From: JAOAPG01 sp963791575
GTDB taxonomy: Bacteria; Acidobacteriota; Terriglobia; Terriglobales; Acidobacteriaceae
Reading direction: 5' to 3'
DNA: 64,000 bases
NCBI GenBank assembly: GCA_963791575.1
Contig: CAWBSY010000001.1
Location: 310,001-374,000, forward strand
Shown piece after piece: positions 55,064 through 63,620 of this stretch. The translations under genes were made by a program, and so were the position numbers. The notes under the pieces were generated by a model that worked only from the letters and a program-made list of their open reading frames with translations, searched no databases and had not been told where the DNA came from. Position 1 is the stretch's first letter; every line of letters begins with the position of its first letter.

Positions 55064-56396
55064 TCACTTTCCGTATTCGTTCTTCACCACGTCTCCGCCC
55101 TTCATCACAAACTTCACATGCTCCAGCGTAGTCACGTCTTGCAGAGGATCGCTATCGACGGCAATGATGTCCGCCCACTTTCCTGGCTCAATCGCTCCCG
55201 CTTTGCCGGACCAGCCCAGCAGGTCCGCCGCATTGATCGTCGCTGCCTGAATCGATTGCAGCGGAGACAAGCCTAATTTCACCATCACTGCGAACTCGTG
55301 CGCGTTCAATCCGTGCGGATAAACCGCTGCGTCGGTGCCAAATGCCACTTTGACTCCGCTAGCAAAAGCATGCGCAAGGTTTTTTCGCGCGGCGGGCATA
55401 ACTTCTTTAGCTTTCGCCAAAATGAATGGCGGAACATGCAGGCTGTCTGCATTTTCCAGGAACCAGTCTCCAAGATAAAGCGTTGGGACCAAATACGTCC
55501 CGTTCTTCTTCATTTCAGCGATTCCCGCATCGTCGATGTATGACCCGTGCTCGATGGAATCGACTCCTGCCTCCGAAGCCCACAAAATTCCCTGTGCTCC
55601 ATGAGCGTGCGCCGCAACCTTCCGTCCCAAACGATGCGCGTCCGCTACGATGGCTTTCATTTCCTCCAGCGTGTACTGCGACGCCTGGGCACTGTCGCCC
55701 ATGGAAAGCACGCCGCCCGTCGCGCAAATCTTGATCAGATCCGCGCCATATTTTATGGTTTCTCTTACCTTGTGTTGTACCGCAGGAATTCCGTCTGCGA
55801 CACCATCGCCAACAGCGTGATATTCGGAAGGCAGCATATTGTTATCGCAGTGTCCTCCTGTGATGCCGAGTGGAGGCCCGCTCACCAGCATCCGTGGCCC
55901 TGGAACATCGCCCGCATTTATAGCATCTCGCAGCGCGACGTCGCTGTAACCATCCGCTCCGACATTGCGAACAGTGGTGAAACCAGCTTCCAATGTGAGT
56001 GCGAGCATTTTTCGCTCCCGTCAAAGTCGCTCTCGGAACCGAGATCGCGAGTCCTTCATAACCAACATCTTTAGGATCGCTCGTCAAATGAGTATGCGCG
56101 TCGATCAACCCGGGCAGGATGGTCGCATTCGGAAGATCGATGACCTGATCCGACGCAGAGGTCTTAACCTCAGCAGACGGACTGATGTTGACGATCTTGT
56201 CGCCTTCAATCACGATGGCTTGGCTGGACAAAGTCTTCCCGCTCCTCACATCGAGTACGTGACCCGCCCGGATAACGATCCGCTTACCAGATTGTGTTGT
56301 CGCGGTTTGTGCTACTAATGGAGAACGGCAGGTCAGCACTGTAATAACTGCTAGAGAAGCGGCAAGAACATTCTTATGCAACCAAGTTTTTTTCAT
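55064..56396 (-). pseudogene. Exported amidohydrolase, one frameshift
   Basis: A secreted metal-dependent amidohydrolase (prolidase/imidazolonepropionase-like) of about 440 residues. ATG 56396 follows AAGGAG by 5 bases and starts a signal peptide (LAASLAVITVLTCRSPLVAQ). The first frame has PGLIDAHTHL (metal ligands) and ends near 56005; the second begins MLALTLEAGFTTVRNVGADG and has AAHAHGAQGI, DSIEHGSYID and FGTDAAVYPHG. One extra A in the five-A run at 56008-56012 explains the break. It would hydrolyse dipeptides or cyclic amides. Confidence 0.8.
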
Positions 56397-56450
56397 TCGG
56401 CTCCTTAAATAGTGTTTGATTACAGATCTTGCATTCATAAGGCGAAGAGT

Positions 56451-56846
56451 CTACTTTCCCGGATCAATCACCGCATCGGCCTCAATTTCTACCAGCATTT
56501 CCAGTGAAATTAGCGCCTTCACCTCGACCATGCTCGTCGCTGGACGAATTTCCCCGAAATATTCTCCATGTGCTTTGCCAATTTGTTCCCACTGGGAGAT
56601 ATCGATCACGAACATGCGCGTGCGAACAACATCTTTTAAAGTCGCGCCCGCCTTCTGCAACGCGGCTTCAATATTCTTGATTGTTTGCACGGTTTGCGCA
56701 TAAACGTCACCTACACCGACAATCCTGCCGTCCGGACCAGTTGCTGTAGTTCCGGCCACATGAACGGAGGTACCGATCTTCACTGCTCGCGAGTAACCGA
56801 CGACGGGCTCCCATGGTGAGCCACTCGAAATATTCATTCGCTGCAT
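56451..56846 (-). CDS. RidA-family protein (YjgF/UK114-like)
   Basis: RidA proteins hydrolyse reactive enamine/imine intermediates. The 131-residue product has VVGYSRAVKIGTSVHVAGTTA, AQTVQTIKNIEAALQKAG and the diagnostic VVRTRMFVIDISQW with the conserved Arg, ending MLVEIEADAVI. The start is ATG 56846 or a TTG 6 bases upstream; AAGGAG lies about 13 and 7 bases before them, so the TTG may be used. It sits just after the amidohydrolase gene on the same strand. Confidence 0.88.
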   Translation of the reverse strand: MQRMNISSGSPWEPVVGYSRAVKIGTSVHVAGTTATGPDGRIVGVGDVYAQTVQTIKNIEAALQKAGATLKDVVRTRMFVIDISQWEQIGKAHGEYFGEIRPATSMVEVKALISLEMLVEIEADAVIDPGK

Positions 56847-57079
56847 TGACAATTTGAATCTCCTTCGAAGCACATCATTGTAACTGCATCATCAAGTGAT
56901 TAGCAGTCAAGCCTTTGCGCTGCCAAGTCTCTCGATAAAACCTTCCGTAAACTTTTGCGCTCTAACAAAGTGTGGAGCGACTTACGAAAGTTACTTGTAT
57001 TCGCGATGGAGCTGCGATAAAAGTCGCGACATGCCGATGAAATCCCTGCGTGATGCAGGTTTTCTAAGGAGCCCAGAAT

Positions 57080-57631
57080 ATGGTCCCAGAATCACATCCG
57101 CTGCAGGAGCTTTTTAAGGAACTCGTAGCCCGGCACTATGCCGAAGAGATCGGAATCCGCGACCCTCAAATCGTGAGTTATGTCGCGCACCTTCTCACCG
57201 AGTTCTGCGAAGTCGAACAACTTTTCAAGATCTGCAACGTATCGGGAAAGCCTCTGGCGGATGTGGGCGAAATGCTAGTCGAGTCGGACCCCGTATATGG
57301 ACCCGCGCCATCTTTTGACCGTGAGCGCCAGGTGCGCAAACATATCGGCGACTACACACTATTTTTCGCAGGAATGTTTCCCGAGAGCATCAATCACTAT
57401 CGTTTGCGTAGAAACCGCGTTGAAAACTTTATTGATTGGATGAAAGCGGGGAAAGAGAGCTATTACATTGTTTCCAAATTCGAGCACTTTGAATACACCA
57501 AAGTGGCCCCTATGTTCGCCAGCCTCTCCAAGCAATTTGAACAATGTGTTTACGGCTTAAATCGCGTAAAGAATGATCTGCAAGAGATGCAGCATCCGAT
57601 CGTGCGTCGCGCCAACGAATTGCTAATGTGA
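57080..57631 (+). CDS. Hypothetical cytoplasmic protein
   Basis: A 183-residue soluble protein, starting ATG 57080 behind AAGGAG. It has no motif I recognise. Notable segments are HYAEEIGIRDPQIVSYVAHLL near residue 19, YTLFFAGMFPESINHYR near 92 and VENFIDWMKAGKESYYIVSKF near 113. It is aromatic-rich and largely helical. It is convergent with rsmD (one base apart at the stops). Confidence 0.7.
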   Translation: MVPESHPLQELFKELVARHYAEEIGIRDPQIVSYVAHLLTEFCEVEQLFKICNVSGKPLADVGEMLVESDPVYGPAPSFDRERQVRKHIGDYTLFFAGMFPESINHYRLRRNRVENFIDWMKAGKESYYIVSKFEHFEYTKVAPMFASLSKQFEQCVYGLNRVKNDLQEMQHPIVRRANELLM

Positions 57632-57632
57632 T

Positions 57633-58208
57633 TCAATCGTCTGTACTCGGTAAGCGGCGATAAAAGCTCAGTGCCGCGTCGCCCTGCACCAGCTTTCTGT
57701 AACGCACCAATCCTCCGGTATTTTCTCCTGGATCAAACCTCTTTTCGTGTTCCGCCACCACTACTCCATTCATGGCGCTGGAGCTGGCGAGAGCTTCAAG
57801 AGTCTTCCCATAGATCTCGACCAACCGATAGGGTGGATCCAGAAACGCAAAGTCCGCCGTGACGCCTTGCTTTTCGATACTTGCCAATCCTCGAATCGCA
57901 TCTTGATGCAGAACATGAAATCCCGACTCCACACCGAGCGATTGCAGATTTTTCCTGATCAACTCAGCAGCCTTCGCCGAGCTCTCAACGAAGTACACCA
58001 TCTTTGCGCCACGGCTCAAGGCTTCAATCCCGATCGCACCAGTTCCCGCAAAGAGATCGAGCCAAACGGTTCCTTCGAGTGCATCAGGGTTCCCGGCGGT
58101 CAAAACGTCGAACAGAGTTTCCCGCAAACGATCTGACGTCGGGCGGATATCCAACCCAGGCAGAGAGTGCAACGTTCGGCTGCGATATTTTCCCGCGATC
58201 ACTCTCAT
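57633..58208 (-). CDS. rsmD: 16S rRNA (guanine966-N2)-methyltransferase RsmD
   Basis: The 191-residue enzyme methylates G966 of 16S rRNA. It begins MRVIAGKYRSRTLHSLPGLDIRPTSDRLRETLFDV, has SAM motif I LDLFAGTGAIGIEALSRGA and the catalytic FLDPPYRL. All are typical of RsmD. Length is normal. No neighbour is related; coaD, often beside it, is not here. Confidence 0.94.
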   Translation of the reverse strand: MRVIAGKYRSRTLHSLPGLDIRPTSDRLRETLFDVLTAGNPDALEGTVWLDLFAGTGAIGIEALSRGAKMVYFVESSAKAAELIRKNLQSLGVESGFHVLHQDAIRGLASIEKQGVTADFAFLDPPYRLVEIYGKTLEALASSSAMNGVVVAEHEKRFDPGENTGGLVRYRKLVQGDAALSFYRRLPSTDD

Positions 58209-58318
58209 CAGCTAACTCGTACCCGCAAGTACCAACACCTCCGACTATCTACTCGCATCCGCAGACGACATACCAGCGTCTAACTATATAGAATGGAAGA
58301 GAGGCAGCTTAGTTCTAC

Positions 58319-59440
58319 ATGAGAAATTGGTCAGTTCCGGCGGGTCGAATATTTGGAGTGCAGATACGCATTCATTTGACCTTTATCTTGTTGCTGGCTT
58401 TTGTGGTCGGCACGGAAGCAGCGTCTCACACTACCACCAATCCCGCTCGCAGCATGGCATTGGTCGGAATCATTTTCGGTTGCGTTGTTCTTCACGAGCT
58501 GGGACACGCCCTCATCAGCCAGCAGGCTGGCATTCCCGCAAAAGCGATCATACTGTTGCCTATCGGCGGAGTAACTTTGCTCGACGAAACGCGCGATCTA
58601 CTCGCGCCGGGCACCGAAACTTGGAAACGAGATATTCGTATCGCGCTCGCCGGCCCTCTGGTGAATTTGCTGATCGCGGTGGTAGCGGGAGGCATTCTTT
58701 TGTCACTCGCGCCTCAGATTCAGCTCTGGGCGCAGCCTTACGTGACCTCTACCAATTTGCCGCGCAGCCTCGTTTGGGCCAACGCGTGGCTTGCGCTTTT
58801 CAATCTGCTGCCCGCGTATCCCATGGATGGTGGACGAGTTCTCCGCGCTGTCTTTAGCCGCCGCATGGACCCCGTACGCGCGACCAAGCGCGCCGTCTCC
58901 ATCGGACAAAGTTTTGCCACGCTCATGATGATCGCGGGCATGTTCACTACGCCTTGGCTGACCATGATTGGCGTCTTTCTGTTTGTAGCGGCGCAACTCG
59001 AAGAACGCTCGGTGGTATTCCAGTCCGTGCTGGAATCCGTGCACCTTGAAGATGTGATGCTCACCGACTTCGCGACACTCTCCCCTGCCGATACTCTTGA
59101 AGATGCCTTGGAAAAGGCAGTTCACTCGCTACAAGACGATTTTCCTGTGATCCGCGGCAGCGACATGGTGGGAGTCATTTCGAAGCAGAAGATTTTGCAA
59201 GCCCTGCGCGCGGAAGGGAACGGTTACGTGCAAGCTGTGATGAACCGTATTTTCGAAGTCGCCCAGAAAGGTGAACCACTGTCGTCCGCGTTCCGGAAGT
59301 TAACGGCGCGAAATCTTAGCATCATCCCGGTTGTCGAAGATCAGCGTCTAATCGGAATCGTGACATTGCAAAATCTCATGCATTCAATGGCCTTGCTGGC
59401 TGAAAGCCACAAGCTCCGCAAAGCCGCCTTAAATTCTTGA
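58319..59440 (+). CDS. Site-2 protease (M50B) with C-terminal CBS pair
   Basis: The 373-residue membrane zinc protease cuts within the membrane. HELGH is at residues 59-63, and NLLPAYPMDGGRVLRAVFSRR (about 161-181) supplies the third ligand Asp. About six helices are seen. Residues 240-365 are two CBS domains (MLTDFATLSPADTLEDALEKA, NLSIIPVVEDQRLIGIVTLQ), which often bind adenosyl nucleotides and may control activity. Start ATG 58319. It stands alone. Confidence 0.92.
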   Translation: MRNWSVPAGRIFGVQIRIHLTFILLLAFVVGTEAASHTTTNPARSMALVGIIFGCVVLHELGHALISQQAGIPAKAIILLPIGGVTLLDETRDLLAPGTETWKRDIRIALAGPLVNLLIAVVAGGILLSLAPQIQLWAQPYVTSTNLPRSLVWANAWLALFNLLPAYPMDGGRVLRAVFSRRMDPVRATKRAVSIGQSFATLMMIAGMFTTPWLTMIGVFLFVAAQLEERSVVFQSVLESVHLEDVMLTDFATLSPADTLEDALEKAVHSLQDDFPVIRGSDMVGVISKQKILQALRAEGNGYVQAVMNRIFEVAQKGEPLSSAFRKLTARNLSIIPVVEDQRLIGIVTLQNLMHSMALLAESHKLRKAALNS

Positions 59441-59634
59441 TCTGGCAATCTGTCGCTAGACTGCAATCCGTTCCCGACAAATGTTTTTTTACAGAACAAA
59501 TGCCTGCGTGAATTTCTGAGTAATCGTTAGTTCGTCTGTAATTCATCGTGAGTAGATGGAATAATTACGCGGTCCGCACCCGCTCTGCTCCTACACAATC
59601 TCATAACTAAAAGAAAAGTAACCAGTTCTTGCCT

Positions 59635-59650
59635 TGGCACGTCAAATGCA
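59635..59650 (+). promoter_or_regulatory. Sigma-54-type (-24/-12) promoter
   Basis: The site TGGCACG ... TGCA matches 14 of 16 consensus positions, with the GG at -24 and GC at -12 correctly spaced (differences at one purine and one T). It would start a transcript near 59662 with a leader of about 77 bases to the small gene at 59739. An enhancer-binding regulator would be needed; no site for one was identified. Confidence 0.55.
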
Positions 59651-59738
59651 TTTATCTGAAGGAAATTGAGTTCAGAAATTGGGTTGCACAATTGACCCGG
59701 TAGTCCAATCACTGTGTCTTACTGAAGAGGTGACCCTT

Positions 59739-59954
59739 ATGATCCCAGTTCTGTGTAGAGACTGGAGAGAGCTTTCTCAAGCGGCAAGTCAGGAAAAAGA
59801 TCCGAAGAAGTTCATGGAGTTAATCGAAGAGCTCAATAAGGTTCTGGATCAGCGTGAGCGCGACTTGCACAAATATCGGCCCAATAACCAGGAGAGCGCC
59901 TATTCCTCGGTTTCTTCTGTCGCGAACCCGGCGCGATATCTTCCTTCCGTTTGA
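59739..59954 (+). CDS. Small protein (71 residues) behind a sigma-54-type promoter
   Basis: A short, highly charged protein without membrane segments. It starts at ATG 59739, 5 bases after AGAGGTGA; longer in-frame starts upstream are worse. The middle is helical (KDPKKFMELIEELNKVLDQRERDLHKY) and the C-terminal third is Ser-rich. I know similar small soil-bacterial proteins only as hypotheticals. Control by sigma-54 suggests a role under a specific stress or nutrient state, an inference. Confidence 0.65.
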   Translation: MIPVLCRDWRELSQAASQEKDPKKFMELIEELNKVLDQRERDLHKYRPNNQESAYSSVSSVANPARYLPSV

Positions 59955-59966
59955 TCCAATGATCAT

Positions 59967-60001
59967 CCAGAGCCTTCGCAACTCTAACCCCGCGGCTCTG
60001 G
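59967..60001. repeat. CCAGAGCC/GGCTCTGG dyad after the small gene
   Basis: Perfect 8-bp arms (59967-59974, 59994-60001) with a 19-nt loop, 12 bases after the stop. There is no T-run, so it may be a factor-dependent terminator or a stability element. Confidence 0.45.
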
Positions 60002-60153
60002 CCAGCGTGCAATCCTCTGCAAATTGATAGACAATATTCCTAGACAACAAGGTTTGAACAGGAGAGCTTTCCGGGTCTGCTGGAATTTATCTAGCTCATC
60101 CCTGAATCATTCGCCTCGAACCAGTCATCTTGCACCTTGGAGGAAGAAAATTT

Positions 60154-60798
60154 ATGGCGCACGAACTACCCCCGTTACCATACGACTACTCCGCCCTCGA
60201 ACCCGTGATCGACGAGCAGACCATGAAGTTGCATCACGACATGCATCACGGGGCATATGTTAAGAACCTGAACGCGGCGCTCGAAAAGCATCCTGAGCTG
60301 CAATCCAAGAGCGCGGAAGAATTGCTGCGCGACCTGAACGCGATCCCAGAAGACATTCGCGCTGCTGTCCGCAACAATGGCGGCGGACATGTCAATCACA
60401 CCATGTTCTGGAAGATCATGAAACCCAAAGGCGGAGGCGAGCCCACCGGCGACATTGCCGACGTTATCAAGAAAGCGTTCGGCAGCTTCAAGGATTTCCA
60501 AACCAAATTCAACGATGCGGGAGTAAAGCAATTCGGCAGCGGATGGGCGTGGCTGGTGGGTAAGTCCAACGGCGAAGTCCAGGTCATCAGCACGGCCAAT
60601 CAGGACAATCCGATTTCTCAAGGTCTGTTCCCGATTCTCGGCAACGACGTCTGGGAGCACGCGTACTACTTGAAATACCACAATCGCCGTCCGGAGTATC
60701 TGGCCGCGTGGTGGAACGTAGTGAACTGGGATGAAATCAACAAGCGTTATCAAACGCTGAAGTCTGGAAAGCACGAGCCGGCGTTAGCAAGCCGCTAA
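60154..60798 (+). CDS. sodA: Superoxide dismutase, Mn type
   Basis: The 214-residue enzyme turns superoxide into oxygen and peroxide. Metal ligands are His27 (LHHDMHHGAYV), His82 (GGHVNHTMFW), Asp165 and His169 (GNDVWEHAYYLKY). The Gln150 in ANQDNP with Gly at 76-78 is the Mn-type pattern, although Fe or cambialistic use cannot be excluded. The start ATG 60154 has GGAGGAAG 9 bases upstream. There is no signal peptide, so it is cytoplasmic. Confidence 0.93.
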   Translation: MAHELPPLPYDYSALEPVIDEQTMKLHHDMHHGAYVKNLNAALEKHPELQSKSAEELLRDLNAIPEDIRAAVRNNGGGHVNHTMFWKIMKPKGGGEPTGDIADVIKKAFGSFKDFQTKFNDAGVKQFGSGWAWLVGKSNGEVQVISTANQDNPISQGLFPILGNDVWEHAYYLKYHNRRPEYLAAWWNVVNWDEINKRYQTLKSGKHEPALASR

Positions 60799-60828
60799 GG
60801 CGATACTTAAAAACTCGCGTGAATGACG

Positions 60829-60857
60829 TAGGGACAGCCCTCGGCTGTCCAGCCGAG
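60829..60857. repeat. Post-gene hairpin repeat, copy 3
   Basis: Arms GGACAGCC (60832-60839) and GGCTGTCC (60843-60850) with loop CTC, starting GTAGGGAC and followed by AGCCGAGC. It shares the outside words with copy 1 (2742-2775) but the stem differs by paired changes. It lies between sodA and the following terminator. Confidence 0.75.
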
Positions 60858-60886
60858 CCCCAGCTTTCTCCAAGGCTGGGGCTTTT
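60856..60886 (+). terminator. Intrinsic terminator after sodA
   Basis: Stem AGCCCCAGC (60856-60864) with GCTGGGGCT (60875-60883) and a 10-base loop, ending TTTT. It overlaps the edge of the hairpin repeat, so repeat and terminator form a composite. Confidence 0.75.
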
Positions 60887-60941
60887 CGCATCTTGTTCTC
60901 GGAGCAGCGCCACAGCGTGTCGGTGCATCTAGATTCCTTCC

Positions 60942-62306
60942 ATGCCTCTTAATCCGCAAGTTGTGATCATCGGAGCAGGCGCGGCGGGATTGTCCGCTGC
61001 AATCGATCTCGCCAATGCTGGCGTTGCAGTGGAAATTCTCGAAGCCCGCGATCGCATCGGGGGACGCATGTTCACCAAATACGATCCCACAATCAACGCT
61101 CCCATCGAACTAGGAGCCGAATTCATCCACGGACGTTCCCCGGAGATCTTGCAGCCATTGCAGGAGCACAACATAAACATTTCCGAAGTGGATGGCGACA
61201 ATTGGTGCTTGGAAAACGACGAATTACGTCCTTGCGATTTCTTTTCGGAAGTCGACGAAATCCTTTCCAACATGGACGACCAAGGACCTGACGAATCCTT
61301 CCTCGACTTCCTCCACCGCTGCTTTCCTGATTCTGATGACGAAAGCCCTCAACGCAAGAAAGCAAAACAACGCGCTCTCAGTTACGTAACGGGATTCAAC
61401 GCCGCCGATCCCGCCGAGGTTAGCGTGCATTGGCTGGTGCAAGAAATGCGTGCTGAGGAAAAGATTGAAGGCGATCGTGCATTCCGCGCTGAACACGGCT
61501 ACGCGGATCTGATCGAAATATTTCGCGAAAAGTTAGGTCGCTCTGGCGTAAGCATCCAGCTAAGCACAATTGTCGAAGGTATAAAGTGGACTCGTGGCAA
61601 AGCAGAAATCACAGGAAATAGTCCTAACGGAACTTTCACAATGTCCGCGCCGAAAGTTCTTATCACCATTCCTGCCGGCGTGCTACAAGCCCCTTCGCAC
61701 GAAAAAGGCGCCATTCAGTTCAGCCCGGCATTACCGTCGCAAAAGGGCTCCGCACTCGACCGAATCGTGATGGGCAAAGTCATCCGCGTGACTTTGCGTT
61801 TTCGTGAGCGCTTCTGGGACAATCTTCATCCTCACTCTCAGCCATCGAAAACTTTGTCAGACATGAGTTTTCTGTTCTCACAAAACAATGCCGAGTGGTT
61901 CCCAACCTGGTGGACCACTATGCCAAGAAAACTGCCTCTTCTCGTCGGATGGGCGCCTTTTCAATCCGCCGAAAGGCTCTCGGGACAGGGGGACGATTTC
62001 GTTAGAGAAAAGGCAATAGAGACCCTCAGCCATTTGCTCCCCATTGATCGCCAGAAACTTGAAAGTCTACTTGAAGCAGTCTATCTCCACGACTGGCAGA
62101 CTGACCCATTCTCCCGTGGAGCCTACAGCTATGTGAAAGTTGGGGGAGAAGACTGTCCTGCGAGTCTTGGAAAATCTGTAGAGAATACGTTGTTCTTCGC
62201 AGGAGAAGCAACCGATGTAAGCGGCAACACCGGAACGGTGCACGGAGCAATTGCCAGCGGAAAGCGCGCCGCAAAAGAAATCTCGCGTTCCACAACACCC
62301 ACGTAG
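60942..62306 (+). CDS. Flavin-containing amine oxidase
   Basis: The 454-residue FAD enzyme oxidises amines to imines with peroxide release. The N-terminal VVIIGAGAAGLSAAIDLANAG and RIGGRMFTK are the FAD-binding motifs. The middle has VLITIPAGVLQAPS, and the end AYSYVKVGGEDCPASLGK and FFAGEATDVSGNTGTVHGAIASG bind FAD near the substrate pocket. It has no signal peptide. It is the third amine-oxidase-type flavoprotein in the window, and unlike the frameshifted pair, it is intact. Confidence 0.9.
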   Translation: MPLNPQVVIIGAGAAGLSAAIDLANAGVAVEILEARDRIGGRMFTKYDPTINAPIELGAEFIHGRSPEILQPLQEHNINISEVDGDNWCLENDELRPCDFFSEVDEILSNMDDQGPDESFLDFLHRCFPDSDDESPQRKKAKQRALSYVTGFNAADPAEVSVHWLVQEMRAEEKIEGDRAFRAEHGYADLIEIFREKLGRSGVSIQLSTIVEGIKWTRGKAEITGNSPNGTFTMSAPKVLITIPAGVLQAPSHEKGAIQFSPALPSQKGSALDRIVMGKVIRVTLRFRERFWDNLHPHSQPSKTLSDMSFLFSQNNAEWFPTWWTTMPRKLPLLVGWAPFQSAERLSGQGDDFVREKAIETLSHLLPIDRQKLESLLEAVYLHDWQTDPFSRGAYSYVKVGGEDCPASLGKSVENTLFFAGEATDVSGNTGTVHGAIASGKRAAKEISRSTTPT

Positions 62307-62330
62307 CGACAGCCCGCCCTCGCGCTGTCG
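62307..62330. repeat. Post-gene hairpin repeat, copy 4 (divergent)
   Basis: Arms CGACAGC (62307-62313) and GCTGTCG (62324-62330) with a 10-base loop containing CCCTCG, directly after the amine oxidase stop. It has a GTAGCGAC lead resembling GTAGGGAC of the other copies. Confidence 0.55.
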
Positions 62331-62469
62331 TGCCGTCTCTTCCGAGTGGGCACTTCCTTTGCGTTCTTTACGCAGCTTTACACAAACATACACTTACCGG
62401 CGACTTCCTTTTCCACAGGATATCGCCACTAACCAACTCACACTCTTCAACGCGAATCCATTGTGCCAG

Positions 62470-62499
62470 TTGACGCATCTTATTTTAGGCGCATATGAT
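62470..62499 (+). promoter_or_regulatory. Sigma-70-type promoter of the DksA-like gene
   Basis: TTGACG (62470-62475), 18-base spacer, TATGAT (62494-62499). Transcription would start near 62506, giving a leader of about 57 bases to the DksA-like gene. No operator was noticed. Confidence 0.5.
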
Positions 62500-62562
62500 T
62501 TCCGTTTGGCCCGCGCGCCAGGAAGGATCTAGGGCTCGATCTCCCGCTTAGAACTTACATTC

Positions 62563-62931
62563 ATGGACAAGAAGAAGCTCGAACATTTTAAGAAGAGACT
62601 CGAAACGCGCAAGGAAGAATTGCGGCGGATGGTCTCACGAACCGAGCAGGACGGACGCACTATCGACGAAGGGTCCGCACAGGACATCGCCGACAAGGCC
62701 GCCAGCTCCTACACCAAGGAATTTTTATTTCACCTGAGCAACAACGACCGTCAATTGCTGCAAATGGTTGACGGTGCCCTGTCACGCATTCGCGAAGGAA
62801 ATTTCGGGGAATGCATTTCCTGTGGCGAGGAAATTAACGCCAAGCGTCTCGAAGCCGTACCTTGGACGCGCCACTGCATCGAATGCCAGGAAAAACTGGA
62901 ACAAGGGTTACTCGAAGAAACGTCGCGTTAG
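62563..62931 (+). CDS. DksA/TraR-family zinc-finger protein
   Basis: The 122-residue protein would bind RNA polymerase through the secondary channel. It has a coiled-coil N-terminal part (residues 1-80, ERFK-like helices ending SRIREGNFGEC) and a C4 zinc finger, CISCGEEINAKRLEAVPWTRHCIECQ (Cys84, Cys87, Cys105 and Cys108 by my count). The coiled-coil tip has EGSAQDIADKAA, keeping a DxxDxA-like tip. It is likely a stringent-response type regulator. The terminator is just downstream. Confidence 0.85.
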   Translation: MDKKKLEHFKKRLETRKEELRRMVSRTEQDGRTIDEGSAQDIADKAASSYTKEFLFHLSNNDRQLLQMVDGALSRIREGNFGECISCGEEINAKRLEAVPWTRHCIECQEKLEQGLLEETSR

Positions 62932-62952
62932 TTGCTGGGAGTATTTTTAGGC

Positions 62953-62982
62953 AAAGCCGCTCGCATGGGCGGCTTTCGTTTT
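62953..62982 (+). terminator. Intrinsic terminator after the DksA-like gene
   Basis: Stem AAAGCCGC (62953-62960) with GCGGCTTT (62969-62976), 8-base loop, followed by CGTTTTA. It lies 22 bases after the stop. Confidence 0.8.
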
Positions 62983-63042
62983 ACGCCGGAACCAATTCCT
63001 TTTCTCGTACTCTCCGTTCCAATCGTTATCTCCAGATAAACC

Positions 63043-63561
63043 ATGCCCTCAAACGTTGAAATTAAAGCCCTCTTGAAAGACCGCCGTAAGGTCGAGACCA
63101 TTGTGGCGCGGCTCAGCGATTCGGGACCTGAAACAATCCATCAAGAAGATGTTTTCTTTCGCTGTGAAACGGCGCGTCTTAAGCTTCGCATTCTGAGCCC
63201 GGAACATGGAGAGTTGATCCGGTATGAAAGATCTGATGTGGCTGAGGTTCGCAGCTCTCGCTACTCAATTGCCCGCACCGCTGATCCGCAAGTTATGCGC
63301 GACATCTTGACTAAGACACTCGGCCAAGCCGGAATAGTCAGGAAGACACGTACCTTGTATCTAATTGGGCAAACTCGGGTACACCTGGATCAAGTTGAGG
63401 CGTTAGGAGATTTTCTGGAACTGGAAGTAGTGCTTCGCCCCGAACAAAGCGAAATCGAAGGTAAGGACATCGCCACAAAGCTGCTGGCTGACTTCGGGAT
63501 CGATCGCAGTCAATTTGTCCCGGAAGCCTATGTCGACCTCCTGACGCGCCGGGCAAGTTGA
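63043..63561 (+). CDS. CYTH-domain protein (class IV adenylyl cyclase-like)
   Basis: The 172-residue protein is a single CYTH tunnel fold. NVEIKALLKDRRKVE is the start motif (ExExK variant), then EDVFFRCETARLKLRI, GELIRYERSD and VHLDQVEALGDFLELEVVL, carrying the paired Glu/Lys/Arg residues that bind triphosphate. It could make cyclic AMP or hydrolyse a triphosphate such as thiamine triphosphate; the motifs do not decide. ATG 63043. Confidence 0.85.
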   Translation: MPSNVEIKALLKDRRKVETIVARLSDSGPETIHQEDVFFRCETARLKLRILSPEHGELIRYERSDVAEVRSSRYSIARTADPQVMRDILTKTLGQAGIVRKTRTLYLIGQTRVHLDQVEALGDFLELEVVLRPEQSEIEGKDIATKLLADFGIDRSQFVPEAYVDLLTRRAS

Positions 63562-63620
63562 CGTCCCCAAACTCAGTGGTTGCTCAACCCATACAACGCC
63601 CCTAGCGAAAAATAAAACGT

